From contig CM037471.1 in assembly GCA_021014325.1 (NCBI GenBank), forward strand, positions 21,534,818-21,598,817: a stretch of 64,000 nucleotides of DNA, read 5' to 3'. This DNA comes from Plazaster borealis (lineage: Eukaryota; Echinodermata; Asteroidea; Forcipulatida; Labidiasteridae). Position 1 is the first letter of the stretch. Every line of letters begins with the position of its first letter. A program made the translations under genes and the position numbers. This document shows, piece after piece, positions 33,401-43,659 of the stretch. Below the pieces are notes generated by a model. That model saw only the letters and a list, made by a program, of their open reading frames with translations, ran no database searches and was not told the origin of the DNA.

Positions 33401-33868
33401 TAGAACGGGTTATTGATCAATCAATCAATCAATCATTTATTCAAATTAATTTATATAGCGCCGGTATCCAAAACAAAAAATATGCTCAAAGAAGTACACA
33501 AATAAATTATATAAATTACAAACAAAAATGCCTTAGAAAAAATAAAATGAATTTTGAGTCTCTTCTTGAAAATAATCAAACTTCGGGAAGTTTTTATGAC
33601 GCCATTGGTAAATAAACATGCGCATGTGTATCAAGCTGTCGGTAGCAACGACTGTTGCATGACGGATATTAATATTATTAATTTTGGAAACCAGGGGACC
33701 TTCAAAGGTGCTCTTACTTTGTCCTGGTGAATAGTAGCCTCTTTCGCCGCAGATTGACTTGAGCGCGTCCGTTAACTCCCTTCCACACAGCTGGACCGGT
33801 GAGGCATAGTTTAGCATAGAGGCATGCGCCAACACTTCGAATAGTACTATCAACTGATATTGGTTCAT
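30477..33868 (-). CDS. IGF-like: Insulin/IGF-like hormone precursor with long basic C-terminal extension
   Basis: Minus-strand exons: 33718-33868 (donor GTAAGA), 31273-31982 (acceptor AACTGCAG, donor GTGAGT) and 30477-30638 (acceptor AAACACAG, stop TGA). They encode 340 residues. Residues 1-22 form a modest signal-peptide-like segment. The B domain has LCGRELTDALKSICGERGYY, with Cys28 and Cys40 at insulin spacing. A short C domain (about 48-60) carries SRRAP with Arg54-Arg55. The A domain, 61-80, begins GIATRCC; cysteines 66, 67, 71 and 80 follow the insulin CC-x3-C-x8-C pattern. The B/A intron is phase 1, as at an insulin-family B/C boundary. The short C domain and SRRAP recall vertebrate IGFs. 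Residues 81-340 form a D/E-like tail: an acidic part (about 154-188), then a very basic Arg/Ser/Lys part (about 196-267) with two GLSSERR repeats and KLRRRRQR. Secreted ligand for an insulin/IGF-type receptor (inferred). An acceptor-like TTTTCAG at 33879 implies a further upstream exon; an upstream in-frame start cannot be excluded. Confidence 0.93.
32100..32470. mobile_element. Degenerate family C MITE in the IGF-like B/A intron
   Basis: Shares AACTTACTGGGTAAGAAG, TTCTCAGATTGTGTATT, GGATTATTCTTCCTGCG, CTACCACCTTTTGAA and TTCACAGGTTAGTTTT with 3726-4111 and 50682-51086. Termini are eroded (GGGAGGGTATACTTTCGGCA). Confidence 0.65.
32774..33180. repeat. Poly-A run and CpG-rich segment in the IGF-like intron
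   Basis: A run of about 22 A at 32774-32796 is followed by a segment whose core (about 32940-33010) is unusually CpG-dense. Several overlapping frames are open on both strands because of this composition. None reads like insulin-family sequence, so I do not call an alternative exon. Confidence 0.4.
33416..33480. repeat. (AATC)n microsatellite with SINE-like tail
   Basis: Five AATC repeats followed by TTTATATAGCGCCGGTATCC, which resembles the reversed tail of the tRNA-derived SINEs. Only the tail is present. It lies within the IGF-like B/A intron. Confidence 0.5.
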
Positions 33869-34039
33869 CTTGAATAATCTGAAAAGACAAAACGCAGATC
33901 AAAATATTACAAAAAAAACGAAAACAAATATCAACGATCGTCTTTAATGATTTTTTTATTTATTATTAACTGGAAATTATCATTGAGTTTGAACAGACGG
34001 TTGTATCCGAGAACATATAGTTATACTAAAGTCGCACCA

Positions 34040-34195
34040 GGGCTCAATTCCAAAGAGCAGCATAAGCACAAAAAGCTACTAAGCACAAACTAATTTTGCT
34101 GTTCGTTACAAACCAGGGCTCATTTTCATGGTAAGCCCACAAATGTGCTAAACGCAGACATATCTTGCTTAGCAAAAACCACTAACCACCGACAA
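34040..34195. mobile_element. GGGCCCAATTT MITE, degenerate fragments
   Basis: Two partial motifs (GGGCTCAATTCCAAAGAGCA, then GGGCTCATTTTCATGG) with TAAGCACAAAAAGCTACTAA and CTTGCTTAGCAAAAACC. It lies upstream of the IGF-like B exon and next to the 82-bp array. Confidence 0.55.
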
Positions 34196-34203
34196 TTCCA
34201 GGA

Positions 34204-35300
34204 TGTTTACCTTGTTGAGCCAAGACTTGACTCGGATCAATACAATGCAAGACTCGACTCGTTCTATTACTAATCCCAGACTCAACTTGGATCACTAAAT
34301 TGAAAGACTTGACTCGGATCACTACAATGCAAAACTCGGCTCATTCTATTACTAATCCCAGACTCAACTTGGATCACTAAATTGAAAGACTTGACTCGGA
34401 TACAATGTAAGACTCGACTCGTTTTATTACTGATCCCAGACTCAACTTGGACCACTAAATTGAAAGACTTGACTCGGATCACTACAATGTAAGACTCGAC
34501 TCGTTTTATTACTGATCCCAGACTCAACTTGGACCACTAAATTGAAAGACTTGACTCGGATCACTACAATGTAAGACTCGACTCGTTTTATTTCTGATCC
34601 CAGACTCAACTTGGATCACTAAATTGAAAGACTTGACTCGGATCACTACAATGTAAGACTCGACTCGTTTTATTACTGATCCCAGACTCCACTTGGATCA
34701 CTCAGTTGAAAGACTTGACTCGGATCACTACAATGTAAGACTCGACTCGTTTTATTACTGATCCCAGACTCAACTTGGGTCACTAAATTGAAAGACTTGA
34801 CTCGGATCACTACAATGTAAGACTCGACTCGTTCTATTACTGATCCCAGACTAAACTTGGATCACCAAAGTGAAAGACTTGACTCGGATCACAACAATGT
34901 AAGACTCGACTCGTTTTATTACTGATCCCAAACTCAACTTGGATCACTAAATTGAAAGACTTGACTCGGATCACAACAATGTAAGACTCGACTCGTTTTA
35001 TTACTGATCCCAAACTCAACTTGGATCGCTAAATTGAAAGACTTGACTCGGATCACTACAATGTAAGACTCGACTCGTTTTATTACTGATCCCAGACTCA
35101 ACTTGGATCACTAAATTGAAAGACTTGACTCGGATCACTACAATGTAAGACTCGACTCGTTTTATTACTGATCCCAGACTCAACTTGGATCACTAAATTG
35201 AAAGACTTGACTCGGATCACTACAATGTAAGACTCGACTCGTTTTATTACTGATCCCAGACTCAACTTGGATCACTAAAGTGAAAGAGTTGACTCGGATT
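34204..35300. repeat. 82-bp minisatellite (three 27/28-bp subunits)
   Basis: About 13 units of 82 bases. Each consists of three related subunits beginning GACTCGACTCGTTTTATTAC, GACTCAACTTGGATCACTAA and GACTTGACTCGGATCACTAC. The whole array is thus a homogenised trimer of an ancestral 27-base unit. The central units are almost identical. It begins about 330 bases from the IGF-like B exon. Confidence 0.95.
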
Positions 35301-35640
35301 ATCACATTGCAAGAATTGATTCGTTTCATCACACTAACTCGACTCGGATTTGCTGTAATATAAAACTTGAATCATTTTATTGCAAGACTGGATCGACTTG
35401 AGTTACTACAATGGGAAACTTGACTCGAATCATAACATTGCGAGACTCGACACCTTTCGATAAACTGACTCGACTCGAGTTACTACGATGGAAAACTTGA
35501 CTCGAATTATAATATTGCGAGACTCGACACCTTTCGATAAACTGACTTGACTCGAGTTACTACAATGGAAACATTGACTCGAATCATAATATTCCGAGAC
35601 TCGACTCGAATTGCTGCACTGGAATACTATGCTCGGGTCT
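35301..35640. repeat. Diverged edge of the 27/82-bp array
   Basis: The GACTCGA...GAGTTACTACAATGG pattern continues with low identity and altered spacing, including a local repeat of GAGACTCGACACCTTTCGAT. Edge units decay while the array centre is homogenised, as expected for unequal exchange. Confidence 0.8.
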
Positions 35641-35744
35641 ATGATGTCTAAAGTCTTCTATTTGACTCACTTTTTGGAATTGATTTCTAATTACTTGCTG
35701 GCGAGATTCCATGCGCATAGAAAAACTAAGAGAATGTTTTTTGT

Positions 35745-36030
35745 GCGGGTAGGTATACACATTCAAACCGGGGACCTATAACGAAAGAGGACAATAGGGT
35801 CCCCAGTTGGGTAAAGGGCCCCAGTTGGAAAGTGTGTACAAAACCGATGGGAGCTGTTGCCAAAAAGTTTAAGTACAAACAAAAGAGGGAAAATATAGGA
35901 GGTCCCCAATTATTGTGCTCATATTCGGTACCTTTTGGAGACCAAGGACAAAACAAAAAAGGGAATATAAAAGGACTCAACAGGGGAATTCTAAAGACTT
36001 GGGTGCTCCACAATTAAATGTGTGTACAAA
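35745..36030. repeat. Dispersed repeat (GGTCCCC-rich family, second copy)
   Basis: Matches 570-740: GGGACCTATAACGAAAGAGG, ACAATAGGGTCCCCAGTTGG, AAAGTGTGTACAAAACCGAT, GGGAGCTGTTGCCAAAAAGT and GGAGGTCCCCAATT, in the same order and orientation. Confidence 0.75.
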
Positions 36031-36045
36031 GTGTATGGGAAAATG

Positions 36046-36354
36046 TTAAGTATAGGGACGAAGGGAAAGAACAAAAGATGTCTCCACATTTGAGAATGTG
36101 TACAGGTGTTTCTTCACTTCTGTTTGTGTAGGGGGAATGTCTTGAGTCATGAGTACATAACACACGTCGATCTGATATCCTGGTGATGTTAAGCCGAAAT
36201 CTAATCGAGATATCATAATGATGTCTAGAGAAACTGTGTTATCAGATAGACCTGGTAGTGCCACATATGTCTTCGTAAAGTTCTCAGGCACCAGACAATG
36301 GACAGAAAGATTGTTGGGGGTTTTCAAAAAATGTTTAACCGTAATGTCAATGTC
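36046..36354 (-). CDS. Unassigned exon-like open frame
   Basis: A minus-strand frame entered from a TAG at about 36355 runs over 100 codons to TAA with normal-looking protein composition (for example VALPGLSDNTVSLDIIMISR and YQIDVCYVLMTQDIPP). There is no ATG at its head, and only weak splice signals are seen. It could be a terminal exon, a decayed exon or part of a repeat. I do not recognise the family. Confidence 0.3.
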   Translation of the reverse strand, partial: DIDITVKHFLKTPNNLSVHCLVPENFTKTYVALPGLSDNTVSLDIIMISRLDFGLTSPGYQIDVCYVLMTQDIPPTQTEVKKHLYTFSNVETSFVLSLRPYT

Positions 36355-37139
36355 CTATCTGACACATTTATCGGAGTCAAGAACTCCATGAGGTATATTT
36401 CGTTACCTAAGAAATCGAGTCGATAATGTTTGCAGATAGTTACTCCGTTTGAAGATGTGGTGATGTACCAGTGTCAAATGAATTACCACGACTTTTTTTA
36501 TACAGATTGACCGTACTTTTAACCGCATGTGACGGCGCTTTCAACGGCAAATTTCCTTGCATCACCATTGCAGTTTTATCTTATTTGGACTTACTGTATG
36601 TTGTTTTCTCGTATCAATGGCCAAATAAAATAATAATAACAATAATAACAACATTGACAAAAAGAAGAAGTTAATTTTACTGTTTTGCATCAAGTACACT
36701 CAGTTCGCACACGCCCTCATGCGGTCAAAAATATCGCAAATTGCGGTAAACGACGACTTGATCTCAAGTCTACGGCGGTTGAGTACAAGTTGATCACGCT
36801 ACCACCAAACACTTACTCTGTACATACATGTTACGTATAAAAAAAGTAATAATAACAATATATATTTAAAAAAACGACTACTTTCCTCCCAGCCTCGGTT
36901 TGGTTACATTGAATTATTAAAAAGTCCATTGTGAGTATACACCCCTTGCATATGACGTCACACGCTTAGGAAGACCTCTTATTGGCTGAGAGTTGTGCGT
37001 GGCGCGTGAACACTTGCGCGTTTCCATTGTTTGACCTCAGTGCAATGGACTACCTATGCAGGGGGCGGGGGCGGGGGCTTACATAAGCGACCATTGCATA
37101 ATATGTTGAAGTTATTCGGAAACTTGTGGGCCCATTGAC

Positions 37140-37275
37140 CCCATTCACGAAGCGGAACGCACCTCCACACAAAGCGCGTCTAGCATTTCCGCCACTTTGG
37201 GAGTCTATTCCTTTGGGTACATTGACCCCCATATTGACCCCCACATGACCCCCGGACAGGAAAGGTGCGTGATGT
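37140..37275. repeat. Dispersed repeat related to the 22-bp array flank
   Basis: Contains GCGGAACGCACCTCCACACA, CATTTCCGCCACTTTGGGAG and three closely spaced TTGACCCCC/GACCCCC motifs. It is the single-unit version of the sequence expanded at 2982-3186. Confidence 0.65.
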
Positions 37276-38390
37276 GAGGAACCTCGAGCTGAAAATTCTA
37301 CCAAAAGTAACTTGCTCAATTCAATATGGGTTTACTAATACTAGACCATCCCTCTGGCTGGTCCGTTGTCACCAAACCACTTCGCAAGGCTGAATGATGT
37401 CTTTATTACGGAATACCTCAACGGGTTAGGGATACGGCCATTTAAATAATCTGTAAACGTATGTCCTACTTCATACATTACGTACATAGTTTGACATTTG
37501 TATTTGTCCCTTTTCATGATAATTTAAGAACCAACGCCTTCAGGAGTTACAATGACAAGTGCACTTCATTACAAACAATAGTTTGCTATTAAAAAGCACC
37601 ACCGACAAATCTTCCTTAGCAGAGACAGGTCACCGGCCAGATTGCCTCATAGGTATATTTTACATTGATTGAAACTAATGCCCAGCTTGTTATTCGTAAG
37701 CAGCTTCAGACAGCTTTTTTGAAATTGGATCTACGTCAGAGATACTACTGTCTTAAGATATTATTGTTGCCCTCTTTACAAAAGTAAAGTGCGCACTCAA
37801 CGAAAACATTCGGTCAATTTTGTACAATGGGGTTGAACCCCGTAATGTAAACACTACGTCTTAAGTTCAATGTATTTTAGGATCTAAACAGGGTAATGGA
37901 GTTATCAAGTTATAATTGACGAGTTTCTCTCATAATATACAACGTCAATTTCAGTCACACCTCTACCGTCTGGATTACCAATTTCCTCGGTAGAAATAGA
38001 AAGTATTGTTTCCTATACAAGCTTACTTCCAATCGGTAACTTTATCGTCAGCTTTTGGGTCAAACTGTTCGCCGTGGAAGTTTGTTTTTCTTGGTTTCAT
38101 TACCGAGTCTTGATCTTCCCTGGACAAGAAACACGACTAAAATAAGACTGAGGTTTCATTTATGTATAACTATACCTTCATGTTGCTACATCCACCTTGT
38201 TTTTTTAATCCACTCAATTATGGTATTAACTTCGCCAGTGCCTCTGTCTCAAATTGCTAACAACAAGAAATACAATGTTTTCAACTAAAAAGGGTTACAA
38301 ATTCACTTGATTTGAAAAATTATGTTTGTAATTTATACTGTTCACTCTATAATGTTTTTAATAGAAAGCAGAATCATGATATTGCGACCT
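37276..38390. other. Intergenic stretch without recognised gene
   Basis: Eroded GGGCCCAATTT MITE pieces (AGCAGAGACAGGTCACCGGC, GCAGCTTCAGACAG) are at about 37600-37735. Nothing else is supported; the short frame at 38055-38288 lacks motifs. Confidence 0.4.
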
Positions 38391-38475
38391 GGGCCCAATT
38401 TCAAAGAGCTGCTTAAGCACAACAAGTAGCTAAGCACAAAAAAATCTATGCTTACCATTTATGCTTATAAGAGTC
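38391..38475. mobile_element. GGGCCCAATTT MITE, left-end fragment
   Basis: GGGCCCAATTTCAAAGAGCT and GCTTAAGCACAACAAGTAGC, followed by loss of the remainder of the element. Confidence 0.65.
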
Positions 38476-38864
38476 AAACTTAGGCCTAATACTCAGTAAG
38501 TTTTTTTCCTTTAAACATCACGAAGTCAATGTTCCAAAACATAATTGGCTGGTTAGTATTACGCAATCAGACTAAAAATAGCTGAACATTTACGATCTTT
38601 AGGCAGATTAATTGTAAAAATGAATGAAAGAATTAAGTACAAAGATATTATTTTCACCATGCATGACATACCTCCAAATTAAAATCATTACTTTTACAAA
38701 AGTGTGGTTAAACACCTAGCCTGTTTAACTTTTCAGGTCAGGCACTATTGTAGGTTGATCAAATACTACAGCAAACTCGTCTCATCTCAAGAAGGGTTAA
38801 GTATCGCCCAATATAGAAGCAATGTGGGCAAAAGAGAGACTCGCATTGCAGTTGTTTCGGTTGA

Positions 38865-39000
38865 GAAGTAGCCTTCGAGAAAGACTCTGCTATAATAGGG
38901 TCGAAACATCAAGCCATTAACTATTTTGTTGCCATACCGGTACAGGTCCTTTTGGTTGGTAAGCAGTTTGCAACAGCTAATGCTATTTTCTCAAGTCACA
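38865..39000. repeat. Dispersed repeat (GTCGAAAC family)
   Basis: GAGAAAGACTCTGCTATAAT, AGGGTCGAAACATCAAGCC, then GGTCCTTTTGGTTGGTAAGC and AGTTTGCAACAGC. Related copies are at 49108-49240, 20610-20665 (partial) and the window's right edge (63950-64000). Confidence 0.65.
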
Positions 39001-40865
39001 TAAAATTCCAACTGTAGACCGATAAAATTACCTGTCTATATTTGTAATTATTCAACACTGAATTCCATAAAAACAAAAGGGGGACCAGACCAAATGTTGT
39101 TGCCAGCCTCGGTTTGGTTTCAATACATTAATTTAAAAATGGGAGACAATAAATCATGGAGCCAGAATTAGCTAAACGTCAAAAGCGCGCGTTCGACGAC
39201 ATTGGAGAGACCCAGTTGAAGCTATATTTAAAAAGATCAATCATATAATGACGTCACGGGGATATTAATTGGAAAGGGATACATTAGAAGAAGAGGAAGG
39301 GAGGGATGAGCCAAAGAAGTGGAAATAGCAACCCAAGACAGTATGTTAACACAAAAACGATAAGTAAAAGGTGGAAACCCACTTCGAGACCACAATGGAA
39401 CATACGATCTAGGATCGACCATATTTTGATTAATTATTACAATCATACCTGTATAATGGGTGGCCTGTGTGGTCCGTCCAATCGCTGACAAGAACGAACG
39501 CTCAATTAAACTCACGGCTGTTGAAGCCTGAAGTTGAGTTTTGAAAAAGTTAGCAAGCTCAGAAAAGGAATGAAGTTTAATACGCTAGCAGTAGGGTGTT
39601 GAAGCAGTCATGTATGTATAGCATGACCAAGCCCGGTGACCGAAGAGGTAACGGAGGGTCGACACATCCCTGTTTTTATAGCCAACAGTCAAGTTACTTT
39701 TAGCATACGCCAATCGGTCGCAATTATAAATCCTCCAACTGATAACCTGGATTTGATAAAGTCATCAGAATGGCACACAATCTTTAAGATCTCGCCTTTA
39801 TCAAGTCACTAAGTAACCGGCTATACACGAAGACGTTGGTGGGATGCAGCGACGTCATAATTGAAATTCCACATCACCTCACAATGTGACTAATCTTAGA
39901 GATGTTGAGGAAGGAGCGCTGCAGGAGGAAACACGTATTTTCAGTGAAAGTGTTCAGTATTTGTAAGTCCGGATTCTCCCCCGGTTATGATGATTGAGTG
40001 CAAGCAAAATAATGAGTTGAAATTATGCAAGTTTCTGATTTTGACACCATCCCCCTAAGTAAGAACTTCGGTGGTTACCAGAGTACATAAACCACGCCCT
40101 CGCTATACTTTGGCACCACTACACGACCTGTCACTACTGCTTGAACGACATTCGTCAGCATGCACGTTGGTGGAGGTATGGAGCTGATACAAGGCCCACC
40201 CACTTGATGCTGGTGCTTATAGGGTTCAGACAGTGATGGGCTGGCCCAACAGCCGACCGTCTGAATAGCGTGATCCCCGGCGGGTCATGAAGAGCGACCC
40301 TGGCCCGTTTAGGCTAGCCGTGCTCCCTTCGTATTCTGCCCTTGCCCCGAGTACGGGATGGTTTAGTCGAATTGGGTTGATGGTTGCACGTGAGCTGCTG
40401 GGAGAACAGACAATCTTGAATCCTGACTAGATATCGCCGTCTCCTTTCCTTATAAATCTTTCAGTTTGGTCGCATGCTCGTGATAATTGTTTAGAAACTG
40501 TCGCAATTTTCTCTTTTACGGCAGCTTTCCCCACCACAACATTAAAGAAAACATGGCATTTTGGCTTCTATAAAAACAAATTAAATGTGTAATTTTTATT
40601 GGATTGAGTAAACGAATGAAAATAAATGACCCAGAAATAAACATAAACTACATTGTCAGCAATGGTTTACTGCCAATGAATCACTCCGTGGTAAAGTGTC
40701 ATCAATTTGTATATCAGTGTTTGTTTTATTTTGTTTTGTTTGTTTGGGTTTTGTTTTGTTTTGTTTTCTTCTTTGCAAGTTTGCCCAAAACATATAGCTA
40801 AACGCCACTCTTGGTATGCGGCTACAGGTAGAAAAAAAATGAAGATGAGAATAACTCAGGGGAGC
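39001..40865. other. Intergenic stretch without recognised gene
   Basis: A CAG/GTATGA donor-like site occurs on the minus strand at about 39452. It could belong to a 5' exon of the IGF-like gene, but its phase does not fit a coding join to the B exon. Otherwise nothing is supported. Confidence 0.35.
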
Positions 40866-41212
40866 TGAAGGTATGAATTGATATTCCTCTTAAAACAGTC
40901 TAGATTGTATGGGATGGAGAAAAATATGCACCAGGCAAGGAATTCCAAAGAGATGCAGTACGTGGAATAAAGCTGTTGGAATGGCTCTTTTTATACATCA
41001 AACAAAGCGAAAGTGTACGGGTGAAAACAAGCAGAAAGCAACTCAAACACTTTGATAGGAGGAAGCCGGTCGGACAGGCTGGTGGCACACTTATCATGAA
41101 AATATCTGTGGAAAAGACAGAGGCTGGCTACAGACCTAAGAAAGATGAAAACCCTACTTTGTAGTCTGAAAGCTTTCCTTAGTGTCAAATTTGAACGTTC
41201 TCTGTGAAGCAT
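40866..41212 (-). pseudogene. Non-LTR retrotransposon reverse transcriptase, 3' remnant
   Basis: Two minus-strand frames follow each other. One reads FLRSVASLCLFHRYFHDKC (about 41160-41100). After a frameshift the next reads SFIPRTASLWNSLPG (about 40975-40930). The pattern LRxVASLCxFxxYFxxKC, then xSFxPRTxxLWNSLP, is typical of the C-terminal end of LINE-type reverse transcriptases. The frameshift and stop codons show that the copy is dead. Confidence 0.8.
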
Positions 41213-41519
41213 AGACGGTTTAAATTACTGTTCTCCTCGTTTGGTGTTGAATAACTGTTTCTTCTTCAACATCGTGGGTTTCGTACTAGAACCTTTTATC
41301 ACCCATGCCATTATAACTACCGAGGTGTTGAGGGGTAATAACTGATGATCTTCATGTGTCATAAAAAACGGCCATACGTCACGGGTTGCACGGGCATACA
41401 ATATAGGCTCATTACAAACGCCACCCAAACTCTGTCCTGCAGTCGGTGTTGCTTTTACAAGAGAGAGCAACGCGTGAGTTACACCTCAATGTTACATACA
41501 GTGTGGCGCCATCCACAAA

Positions 41520-41670
41520 AGAAAATCATGGGAATCGAACCCACGACACACGCAATCTGACAGGATTCGAACCAGCCTCTTTCACTCTCTGTGTGGTCTG
41601 GAGGTTACGCCAAAATGTCCTAGAATGCGGGGTGGGATGCTGTGGGTTCGAATCCCAGCCGAGTAGCCCG
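41520..41670. mobile_element. tRNA-like SINE fragments
   Basis: Contains GGGAATCGAACCCACGACAC and GGATTCGAACC (complement B-box type). A plus-strand TGTGGGTTCGAATCCCAGCC lies at about 41640-41660. These are probably two nested or head-to-head tRNA-derived fragments. Confidence 0.5.
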
Positions 41671-42307
41671 TTACCGAGCATTGACCCATTTTATCTGAAG
41701 TCATCGCACAATATTAATCTTGCTTGCGCCATTTTAGAGGTCAGTGTTGCTGTGTGGTGAGCACTTTTGGCTACGCAAGTACAATAATACGCTCATCATA
41801 ATATCTTTACATTGTTGACTCCCAAAATGGCCGACCATGGGCAGACAGTAGCTGCGCGTGACGTCATCGAAAGGGGGTCAACATGGTGATTATTACTTAT
41901 TGATGATGGGTACAGCCAGAAACGATATTTATTCCTGATCCAACTATTACACTAATAAGTGTTTAATTAAATGTGACCCCATTTTTGGTTGTTTGCATCT
42001 GAAACATAACATGGATGCAATGATCATAAGTTGACCCTTTCCATCACACAACAGCCGTATAACTTCTTTGTCTCTTGTGACTTGAGAAACTGTTTCAAAC
42101 AGTCAACGACTGTTTTGATTGGATAACGTTGGCTCGGTCATGACCCCATAATAGTGATGTCCAGGAAACAGTCATGCACTTGGTAAATTTTCAGTCGTTC
42201 ACTTTGTGCAAGTATACAGCCCGGGCCTCGTGTTTCAGTTTCGATGAGATGAGACCGCTCAGTTACACCGTTGAAAACAACCAATTTAAAAAATATCTTA
42301 ATCTGCT

Positions 42308-42684
42308 TTAAAGGCACTGGACACGTTTGATAATTGTCAAAGACCAGTGTTCTCACTTGGTGTATCCCAACATTAAGCATAAAATAACAAGCCTGTGAAA
42401 ATTTGGGCTAAATTGGTCATCGAAGTTGCAAGACAATGATGAAAGAAAAAAAACACCCTTGTTGTACAAATTTGTGTGCTTTCAGATAGGAATAAAAGGC
42501 TTCAGGTCTGAAGTCTTTTAGTATTTTAGTAAGAAATTATCTCTTTCTCAAAAACTACGTTACTTCAGAGGGAGTCGTTTCTCACAATGTTTTATACTAT
42601 CAACAGCTTTCCGTTCCTCATTACCAAGTAATTTGTATGCTAATATATATTTTGAGTATTACAAAATGTGTACAGTGCCTTTAA
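42308..42684. mobile_element. TTAA-flanked MITE, family D (reverse orientation)
   Basis: Starts TTAAAGGCACTGGACACGTT and ends GTGTACAGTGCCTTTAA. Internal motifs are inverted relative to 11241-11611. About 377 bp. Confidence 0.8.
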
Positions 42685-43061
42685 GTCCACTTTATGTTCA
42701 TGGTAAAAAAAAAATGGCCCACGGACCACCGAGGACATCGAAACAGAATCAAAACTTGGATCAGAACTAGCCATAATTCAAGATTGCAAAGAAAGAAAGC
42801 ACACTTCATATTTCTGTTGTTGTTGTTCTGATTTTTTTCCCGAGAAAGCGCGCACTCAATCTCATCAGAAGGTTACAATCTTTAATGTCAAACATTCGGA
42901 GTAAATATTCACTCTTGTCTTCCCTTTTCAAGCTTGACACTGTTACAATTGTCCGGAGAATAATTAACTCCATCTTAAATACTACTATGAGAATATTTGC
43001 CCCTGAAATCACAAGTCTCCAATAATCGATGTAGCTGAATCAAAACACACACTCTATAACA

Positions 43062-43277
43062 TCTCCTGGGTCAGAATTGACCCGGTTGCTGGGAGCCTGA
43101 CCCATTTTAGGGTCAGTATGACCCGGATTTTATGACAAACTGGCCCGAAACTGGGTCAAACTGACGCAGAATACGAAGAACAATCGCATTGTTAACCAGT
43201 TTCTGGGTCACCCTGACCCACGAATTGGGTCATGCTCCCTGGGACCCGGAGTCCGAGTCAATATTCTGACCTGGGAG
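43062..43277. mobile_element. Foldback element rich in GGGTCA/TGACCC motifs
   Basis: Left end CTCCTGGGTCAGAATTGACC and right end GTCAATATTCTGACCTGGGA are inverse to each other. The interior holds at least six GGGTCA or TGACCC motifs in both orientations. Its right edge directly abuts the family D MITE at 43284. Confidence 0.7.
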
Positions 43278-43283
43278 CTTTTT

Positions 43284-43659
43284 TTAAGGTATCGTACACG
43301 TTTGGAAATGACTCAAAACAAATATTAGCATAAAAACTGACTTGGTAACAAGCAACGGAGAGCTGTTGATAGTATAAAACACTGTGAGAAACGACTCCCT
43401 CTGAAGTAACGTAGTTTTTGAGAAAAGAGGTAATTTCTCACTAAAATAATAACAACTTCTTGCAAGAAGTTTTTATTCCTATCTGAAAGCACACAAATTT
43501 GTACAACAAGGGTGTTTTTTTCTGTCATCATTTTCTTGCAACTTCGATGACCAATTGAGCCCAAATTTTCACAGGCTTGTTATTTTATGCATATGTTGGG
43601 ATACACCAAGTGAGAACACTGGTCTTTGACAATTTCCAAACGTGTTACGATAGCTTTAA
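43284..43659. mobile_element. TTAA-flanked MITE, family D
   Basis: Begins TTAAGGTATCGTACACGTTT and ends CAAACGTGTTACGATAGCTTTAA-like. Here the right end has become more like the left end (TACGATAGC), giving better terminal symmetry than in the other copies. About 376 bp. Confidence 0.8.

Noticed and set aside
40180..40430. Possible structured RNA in a locally GC-rich segment
   Set aside because: No match to any RNA family I can recognise and no promoter elements seen. Left unannotated.
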